6,222 nt of DNA from an uncultured Clostridia bacterium (lineage in GTDB: Bacteria > Bacillota > Clostridia > Lachnospirales > CAMVHY01), in contig CAMVHY010000088.1 of the NCBI GenBank assembly GCA_947167415.1, positions 1-6,222 of the forward strand. The letters run 5' to 3'. How positions within the stretch are numbered: the first letter of the stretch is position 1; each line of letters opens with the position of its first letter. Both the position numbers and the translations under genes were made by a program. The notes under the pieces are model-generated. The model saw only the letters and a list, made by a program, of their open reading frames with translations. It searched no databases and had not been told where the DNA came from. Below are positions 1 to 4,122 of the stretch, piece after piece.

Positions 1-248
1 TAAACGAATTTTATAAGAACAACAAAGAGGTTTTAAACGAACTCAAAATTAATCTAGATAACCAAGATGAATTGGCTTCTGATGGTATTAAAACGAAAAA
101 CAATTTTGTTGTTGATAAATTAACTTGTTTAGATAATGATTTAAAGGAATTAGAGAAAAAACAACAAGAATTGAATACACAGCTAAACGAATTTTATAAG
201 AACAACAAAGAGGTTTTAAACGAACTCAAAATTAATCTGGATAACCAA
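1..248 (+). repeat. In-frame 183-bp tandem duplication (65-bp near-identical blocks)
   Basis: Bases 1-65 and 184-248 are identical except for one silent change (A at 56, G at 239; CTA versus CTG, both Leu). The spacing is 183 bases, exactly 61 codons, so the reading frame is kept. Both copies encode the segment NEFYKNNKEVLNELK followed by INLDNQ; the sequence after each copy differs. The first copy touches the window edge, so more units may lie upstream. It sits inside the coiled-coil part of the kinase-like protein. Near identity with only a synonymous change points to a recent duplication or gene conversion. Confidence 0.9.
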
Positions 249-2333
249 AACAAATGGGCTTTTAATGATATTAACCAGCAAATTAATCCTGTTGCAACAT
301 CGCTAAACATTAGCAAGGATAACTTGAATAATAGTATCAAAGAACGTAAGAGTTTTATTGATCAACACAATGATAATATCCAAAAATTAAGAAAATCAAA
401 TAACGATTTTGATAGTTATGTCAAAAACATGGATCAAATTTTGGATAAAATAAAAGGAAACAAACCTGATAAGGATAATAATCAAAAAGATGAAGATCAA
501 TCCATAAAAAACTATCAAGATAAATTAATCAACCATATAAATAAAAAATATGAAAAAATATTTGATGAAAAAAATAAAAAAACTAACAAGGCCGATTTAG
601 ACCAATTAGCTAAAAAGATGGATGATTATATGCAATTTATCAAAGAACAATTTAGTGACAACGAGTTAGAGTCGACAACTAACAATCAAGAGATAGAATC
701 TTTGCAAAAAGAATGTCAAGAACTAAAAACAAATGCTGAAAAAAACGCCAAATTGATTTTGGAAAATCAAAAAAATAACGATGTTAGTGATATAGAAAAA
801 TGGAAAAATATAATAGAAAAGTTGAAAGATAGAATAAAAAAGTTGAACGCTCCTTATACTATAATCAATGCACTTGAACAGCAAGCCGGTCTTTTGAATG
901 CGAATAAATATGTTTTTGGTACTTTGAATTATAAATTGCTTGAAGCTACTAAAAATGGAAAAAACTTAATAGGTAAATCAGTAAATGAGTTATTGTCTGG
1001 CAAAAACGCAACTATTAAAACTAAATATATTCCAAAAGATGATTTACAAAAGATTAAAGATCAACAAACTGATGAAGACAAAAAAAATAAAGGCAATTAC
1101 AACGTTGTCCTTAGATATAAAAATAAGTTCTTGAAGGAAGGGAAAATATTTAAATCTTTTAAACCCGATTGTGACAATTTGCAATTATTTTGTATGGGTT
1201 ATTTTAAAAGCAATGGCACCGTTTTAATTGATGAGGCATATCGTAACAATATTGTAAATGAAATTGCATTGTTTTTCGGTTTTGATGTCATAATTGAGAG
1301 CGATGTAGTTATATCAGATGGGAATATTAATATTTTTATGATGGACGATGCATCAGAAAATAACAGAGAAGGTGGCCGCTCATATTTAGATAAAGAGAAG
1401 ACAGAAAAATTAAAAAATGACAAAGACAAATTGCAAAAGCTGTGGGATTCAACATCTGCATTGGCATTTTTGGATATTGTAATGATGCAGCCCGATAGAA
1501 ACCCTGGAAATTATTTTTATAATGAAGAAAGTATTCGTGGTATAGATAATGATTATTTTGCTCCTGTATCATCTGAGTATAGTAAGTACTATCAGAGAGA
1601 TTTTACAAAAACGGATGAAATTAGAGAAAGCGCCAAAATTTTTGGATATGGTAGCAAAAATGGAAATAACGGAGATATTACAGCAATGGCATTAGCAAAA
1701 ATGCCAGTAATATCGACAGCTTTGAAAAATAAAATTTTAAGTATTAAGAAAGAGCAATTTGAAGTACAGCTCAATTTATTATTTGGAGACGATACAAATC
1801 GTGAAGACAAAGTAAAAGGTATTATAAGTCGCTTTGATAAATTAATTGAATTAATAAACAAGGAAACAATAGAAGTTTATCAAGAAATTGATGATGACAT
1901 TATATCTAAAATAGAAGCTCGTAATGCTATAGCGTATGCTGAACTGCTTGTAGTAACCGGTGAACATTATTGTAGCAAAAAAACTTGTAGGCACCATGAT
2001 CGATTTTTGTATAACAATCAATTTTTGCGTATTCTCAACAAGATGGTAGATTATTTACCTGAGAAATTTTATAGCGATAACCCGATTGGCACGGATAAAA
2101 AAAGCGAAATTAAGCACCATAAGAAGACTCTAAAAAAAATTTTATCTAAAAAATCATCAAAAGACCCAAGTAAACCACTCTTAGAAAAAAACGAATTAGT
2201 TTATATTAAAAAACTACAGATTAAGTTAAACCAGATGGAAAAAAATCTAAACAAACAATCAAAAAACATAAATAGACCGTTTCTGGAAGGCAATGAAGAA
2301 GAATATATAAATGAGATGAACGAGACAATATAA
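1..2333 (+). CDS. Coiled-coil protein with atypical (PI3/4-kinase/HipA-like) kinase domain, 5' end outside window
   Basis: The frame is open from the first base, so the true start lies upstream; the TTG at base 72 is only an internal Leu codon. At least 776 residues are encoded (numbering here begins with the codon at base 3). Residues 1-290 are Lys/Glu/Asn/Gln-rich coiled coil and include a 61-residue duplication. Residues about 365-620 look like an atypical protein or lipid kinase: a strand pair (YNVVLRYKN), a helix with a candidate salt-bridge Glu (IVNEIALFFGF, E420), a hinge-like strand (NINIFMMDDA), the catalytic loop QPDRNPGNYF (D498, N503) and a metal-site Asp in GIDNDYF (D515). This D-x4-N then I-D order is typical of PI3/4-kinase, FAM20 and HipA-type folds. 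A HYC-x4-CRHH cluster (655-665) could bind metal. The C-terminal 80 residues are Lys-rich with a degenerate 34-residue repeat. No membrane segment is seen. The substrate is unknown; a host-directed effector kinase is one possibility. The kinase call rests on motif reading only. Confidence 0.6.
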   Translation, partial: NEFYKNNKEVLNELKINLDNQDELASDGIKTKNNFVVDKLTCLDNDLKELEKKQQELNTQLNEFYKNNKEVLNELKINLDNQNKWAFNDINQQINPVATSLNISKDNLNNSIKERKSFIDQHNDNIQKLRKSNNDFDSYVKNMDQILDKIKGNKPDKDNNQKDEDQSIKNYQDKLINHINKKYEKIFDEKNKKTNKADLDQLAKKMDDYMQFIKEQFSDNELESTTNNQEIESLQKECQELKTNAEKNAKLILENQKNNDVSDIEKWKNIIEKLKDRIKKLNAPYTIINALEQQAGLLNANKYVFGTLNYKLLEATKNGKNLIGKSVNELLSGKNATIKTKYIPKDDLQKIKDQQTDEDKKNKGNYNVVLRYKNKFLKEGKIFKSFKPDCDNLQLFCMGYFKSNGTVLIDEAYRNNIVNEIALFFGFDVIIESDVVISDGNINIFMMDDASENNREGGRSYLDKEKTEKLKNDKDKLQKLWDSTSALAFLDIVMMQPDRNPGNYFYNEESIRGIDNDYFAPVSSEYSKYYQRDFTKTDEIRESAKIFGYGSKNGNNGDITAMALAKMPVISTALKNKILSIKKEQFEVQLNLLFGDDTNREDKVKGIISRFDKLIELINKETIEVYQEIDDDIISKIEARNAIAYAELLVVTGEHYCSKKTCRHHDRFLYNNQFLRILNKMVDYLPEKFYSDNPIGTDKKSEIKHHKKTLKKILSKKSSKDPSKPLLEKNELVYIKKLQIKLNQMEKNLNKQSKNINRPFLEGNEEEYINEMNETI
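1095..1860 (+). other. Kinase-like domain within the coiled-coil protein
   Basis: This marks the approximate extent of the catalytic-looking domain. The catalytic Asp codon is at 1494-1496, the loop Asn at 1509-1511 and the metal-site Asp at 1545-1547. The candidate helix-C Glu codon is at 1260-1262. There is no obvious glycine-rich loop, and the ATP-binding Lys cannot be chosen with confidence among several near residues 370-385. The loop is DRN rather than the DRH usual in PI3/4-kinases. The limits are estimates from motif positions. Confidence 0.5.
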
Positions 2334-2352
2334 TTTTGCTTAAACAAAACGG

Positions 2353-2367
2353 GAAGAGAGACTCTTC
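2353..2367. other. Small perfect hairpin after the kinase-like gene
   Basis: GAAGAG (2353-2358) and CTCTTC (2362-2367) form a six-base-pair stem with a three-base AGA loop, 19 bases after the stop of the + strand gene. No U-run follows on the + strand. On the - strand it is followed by CCCGTTTTG, a weak U tract. It may stabilise the 3' end or assist the neighbouring terminator. Confidence 0.4.
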
Positions 2368-2370
2368 ATA

Positions 2371-2403
2371 AAAAAAACCATGCTTTTAAAGCACGGTTTT
2401 TTT
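2371..2403. terminator. Bidirectional rho-independent terminator between convergent genes
   Basis: Arms at 2371-2383 and 2391-2403 pair over 13 positions around a seven-base loop, with an A-run on one side and a T-run on the other. Read on the - strand, the stem is fully paired with one G-U wobble; on the + strand the same position is an A-C mismatch. The hairpin is therefore slightly better for the peptidase transcript, whose stop codon lies 14 bases before it. It also lies 37 bases after the stop of the + strand gene, so it can end both transcripts. Confidence 0.85.
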
Positions 2404-2416
2404 ATTTCACTATAAA

Positions 2417-3535
2417 TTATTTTTTTAAGACAGAATCCAAAAATTTTCCGTTTTCATAAAACAATTCGTCATCAGCAAAAATTTTGCCGCCGTTTGTCAT
2501 ATCACAAATCATATCCCAATGAATCGCAGAAATATTTTTCCCGCCGGCTTCAGGCATTGCACAACCAATTGCCATATGAATTGTTCCGCCTATTTTTTCG
2601 TCAAATAAAATATTGCGTGTGAATTTTTTAATATTATAATTCGTTCCGATTGCAACTTCGCCAAAATATTTTGATCCGTCATCGGTATTTAAACAAGCTA
2701 ATAAAAAATCTTCGCCACGTTCAGCCGTAGCTTTAATAATTTTTCCATCCTTTACTTCTAATTTTACTCCTTCAACCATTCGTCCGGAATAAATCGCAGG
2801 ATAACTAAAACTAATAATTCCGTTTATATTATTCTCTTCAGGCGACGTAAAAATTTCTCCATCTGGAAAATTTTCTTTACCACAACAATTTATCCATTTA
2901 CGATTTTTTATTCCGACGACAATATCAGTTTCACGCGAAACAATATGCAAAACGCTTTTTTTATCCAAATAATTAACCCATTTTTCTTGTTCCTTTTCAA
3001 CTTTTTGCCATTCTTTAACAGGATCATCTTTATCCAACATTCCAGCTTGATAAACAAAATCTTCATATTCTTCCAAACTCATATTTGCTTCTTGTGCTTC
3101 GGCTTGTGTTGGAAATTGTGTTCCACACCATCTTAATTCTCCGCTTGCAGACCTATCAACATAAACTTGTCGTTCGGATTTATTTGCCAACCTGCGTTTT
3201 TGTAATATTTTTGGATCAATATTTGATTTTGACCGTGAATTTTTTGAACCCCAAGCTGTTATCCAAACATCTGATTCTTTTACAGCCTGACCATAATCAT
3301 TATTTGGTTTGTTTAATTGATCTTCATTCCCAAATCTATCAATTAATTCTTCAACTTCAGGAACAGTCACAGAATAATCTACGAACGCTCCAATTTTTAT
3401 TGCCTCTCTCGCCGTTGCGATTATAAATGGCAAAGAAATATCTTCTCCTTTAATCGCAACTTTGTCTCCTTTTTTTACACCAGTTGAATAATTTACAAGT
3501 ACATACGCCAATTTTTCTAAACGCTGATCGCGCAT
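2417..3535 (-). CDS. ampS: M29 family metallo-aminopeptidase (AmpS/PepS/AmpT type)
   Basis: This complete 372-residue protein is near the usual size of about 370-410 for the family. M29 enzymes are cytosolic two-metal (Zn, Co or Mn) exopeptidases that remove N-terminal residues from peptides in peptide turnover. The C-terminal catalytic region carries the expected ligands: E227 in NFPDGEIFTSP, E293 in FGEVAIGTN, H320 in GGTIHMAIG, and H339 and D341 in SAIHWDM. The E227-E293 spacing of 66 equals that of the Thermus AmpT ligands as I recall them. The N-terminus (LEKLAYVLVNYSTGVKKGD) is also typical. The ATG at 3535 is supported by a GGAGG seven bases upstream. No signal peptide or membrane segment is present. 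The gene stands alone on the - strand, converging with the kinase-like gene and diverging from the repeat protein, with its own terminator, so it is probably monocistronic and functionally unrelated to its neighbours. It appears intact. Confidence 0.93.
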   Translation of the reverse strand: MRDQRLEKLAYVLVNYSTGVKKGDKVAIKGEDISLPFIIATAREAIKIGAFVDYSVTVPEVEELIDRFGNEDQLNKPNNDYGQAVKESDVWITAWGSKNSRSKSNIDPKILQKRRLANKSERQVYVDRSASGELRWCGTQFPTQAEAQEANMSLEEYEDFVYQAGMLDKDDPVKEWQKVEKEQEKWVNYLDKKSVLHIVSRETDIVVGIKNRKWINCCGKENFPDGEIFTSPEENNINGIISFSYPAIYSGRMVEGVKLEVKDGKIIKATAERGEDFLLACLNTDDGSKYFGEVAIGTNYNIKKFTRNILFDEKIGGTIHMAIGCAMPEAGGKNISAIHWDMICDMTNGGKIFADDELFYENGKFLDSVLKK

Positions 3536-3542
3536 ATTCTTT

Positions 3543-3547
3543 CCTCC
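3543..3547 (-). promoter_or_regulatory. Ribosome binding site of the M29 peptidase
   Basis: Read on the - strand, GGAGG (in TTTTTGGAGGAAAG) lies seven bases before the ATG. It is a full-strength Shine-Dalgarno match and fixes this start codon. Confidence 0.85.
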
Positions 3548-3562
3548 AAAAATTTTTTTGTT

Positions 3563-3590
3563 ATCTTATCACTATAATTTTTGCTTTAAA
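3563..3590 (-). promoter_or_regulatory. Candidate weak promoter of the M29 peptidase
   Basis: On the - strand, TTTAAA (3590-3585) and TAAGAT (3568-3563) are separated by 16 bases, which would place the transcript start near 3556, about 20 bases before the start codon. Both boxes are imperfect in very AT-rich DNA, so this is a tentative choice among several poor candidates. Confidence 0.25.
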
Positions 3591-3748
3591 ACATAGTTTA
3601 TAAAATCAAATTTTATCGACTAAAAAATTTTTTGTTGCAAAAACGTACTCTATAAAAATTTTTATTTCCATCTCAATAAAAAAGTTTGTTTGCTGAAATT
3701 GGATTTTTATGTGTCTAAAAAATATTTTTGCTTCAAGGAAAAAATTAA

Positions 3749-3901
3749 TTTGCGTTCAACTATTTTGGTGCTACAAATTTCGATAAAATCAAATCAGATC
3801 GTGTTGACGCAAAAATAAATTTGACAAAAGATAAAACAAACTTTAATATACACATGGAAATGGAATTTATAAAAATATTTGGATTATCTCTTGACAAATA
3901 A
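3749..3901 (+). other. Open stretch of 50 codons, possible gene remnant
   Basis: A frame with no ATG at its beginning runs 50 codons to TAA at 3899-3901. It encodes a fairly protein-like sequence (FAFNYFGATNFDKIKS at the start, IFGLSLDK at the end). In-frame ATGs occur only at 3854 and 3860, close to the end, and there is no clear ribosome binding site. It could be the tail of a decayed gene, but an open frame of this length is not unlikely by chance in a region with this base composition, and its end overlaps the promoter at 3891-3919. Not called as a gene. Confidence 0.15.
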
Positions 3902-3919
3902 AAAATTTTACTTTAAAAT
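3891..3919 (+). promoter_or_regulatory. Strong sigma-70-type promoter with adjacent tandem repeats
   Basis: A perfect TTGACA -35 box (3891-3896) and TAAAAT -10 box (3914-3919) are separated by the ideal 17 bases. Transcription should start near 3925-3928, exactly where a 15-bp tandem repeat begins. It faces the large gene starting at 4123, but a terminator-like hairpin follows within about 45 bases, so it may drive a short RNA or an attenuated leader. Confidence 0.7.
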
Positions 3920-3927
3920 CAATATTG

Positions 3928-3966
3928 GTGACGTTGCATTAAGTGACGTTGCATTAAGTGACGTCA
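3928..3966 (+). repeat. 15-bp tandem repeat (two full units plus a partial third)
   Basis: The unit GTGACGTTGCATTAA occurs at 3928-3942 and again at 3943-3957 without mismatch, followed by GTGACGT at 3958-3964. The third unit changes to form TGACGTCA (3959-3966), an eight-base palindrome. The array starts at the predicted transcription start of the promoter at 3891-3919, a position suited to an operator for a DNA-binding protein or to RNA-level control. Confidence 0.9.
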
Positions 3967-3973
3967 TTTTTTT
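3941..3973 (+). terminator. Terminator-like hairpin made from the repeat units (possible attenuator)
   Basis: In RNA, 3941-3950 (second repeat) pairs with 3960-3969 (third repeat) in a ten-pair stem with two G-U pairs and a nine-base loop. Seven U residues (3967-3973) overlap and follow the 3' arm. This has the layout of an intrinsic terminator about 15-45 bases after the predicted start. The first repeat could pair with the second instead through the self-complementary ACGT core, though with fewer stable pairs. Confidence 0.5.
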
Positions 3974-3997
3974 ATTTTGATCACAACCTAAAGATTT

Positions 3998-4003
3998 TAT
4001 AAT
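3998..4003 (+). promoter_or_regulatory. Isolated consensus -10 box
   Basis: TATAAT matches the consensus, but the upstream -35 options are poor (TTGATC at 3977-3982 with only 15 bases spacing, or TTTTGA at 3975-3980 with 17). Such a hexamer is common by chance in AT-rich DNA, so it is weak evidence of a third promoter. Confidence 0.2.
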
Positions 4004-4030
4004 AAATATTCTCTATTAACACCATTTCTT

Positions 4031-4052
4031 ATGCAAATATAAAAATTTGCAT
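4031..4052. promoter_or_regulatory. Perfect inverted repeat, operator-like, overlapping a promoter
   Basis: ATGCAAAT (4031-4038) and ATTTGCAT (4045-4052) are perfect inverted eight-base arms with a six-base spacer. The right arm contains TTGCAT, the -35 box of the promoter at 4047-4075. A dimeric repressor bound here would block RNA polymerase. No U-run follows, so a DNA operator is more likely than a terminator. The regulator is not in the window. Confidence 0.6.
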
Positions 4053-4075
4053 TTAAAATAATAATGTTATACAAT
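4047..4075 (+). promoter_or_regulatory. Proximal promoter of the large repeat protein
   Basis: TTGCAT (4047-4052) and TACAAT (4070-4075) are separated by 17 bases. An alternative register, TATACA at 4068-4073, is preceded by TGT as an extended -10. The expected start is near 4082, giving a 5' leader of about 40 bases before the ATG at 4123. This is the most direct promoter for the gene. Confidence 0.6.
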
Positions 4076-4105
4076 TTTTTTATGTAGCGGAGTAGATAAA
4101 AGATA

Positions 4106-4111
4106 AGGGAG
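4106..4111 (+). promoter_or_regulatory. Ribosome binding site of the large repeat protein
   Basis: AGGGAG lies 11 bases before the ATG at 4123, slightly long but workable. An in-frame GTG at 4111 overlaps this site and lacks its own upstream site. An in-frame TAG at 4093 limits any further extension, so the ATG is preferred. Confidence 0.5.
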
Positions 4112-4122
4112 TGGATTATATT

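Noticed and set aside
72..74. TTG as the start codon of the first gene
   Set aside because: The frame is open back to base 1, and the 61-residue repeat already begins at the window edge, before this codon. No ribosome binding site precedes it, so the start is upstream of the window.
1199..1861. Three - strand open frames (76-89 codons) opposite the kinase-like gene
   Set aside because: They lie entirely opposite a convincing coding frame, overlap one another, and show no recognisable domain or ribosome binding site.
2945..3426. Two + strand open frames (63 and 113 codons) opposite the M29 peptidase
   Set aside because: The opposite strand encodes a complete, well-conserved enzyme. Their Leu/Ile/Phe-rich translations are what the complement of that gene would give.
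3711..3818. GTG-initiated short open frame of about 35 codons
   Set aside because: It has no ribosome binding site, its composition is unconvincing, and it overlaps the other short open frame at 3749-3901 in a different register.
3928..3966. CRISPR array
   Set aside because: The 15-bp units are directly adjacent with no spacers, and only about two and a half copies exist.
3959..3966. TGACGTCA as a eukaryotic CRE site
   Set aside because: The window is bacterial by its ribosome binding sites, promoters and terminators. The match is explained by the local repeat and its hairpin.
3536..4122. tRNA or other structured RNA gene in the long intergenic region
   Set aside because: No cloverleaf, CCA end, T-loop sequence or riboswitch-like conserved core was seen. 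The only clear structures are the repeat hairpin and the inverted repeat listed as features.
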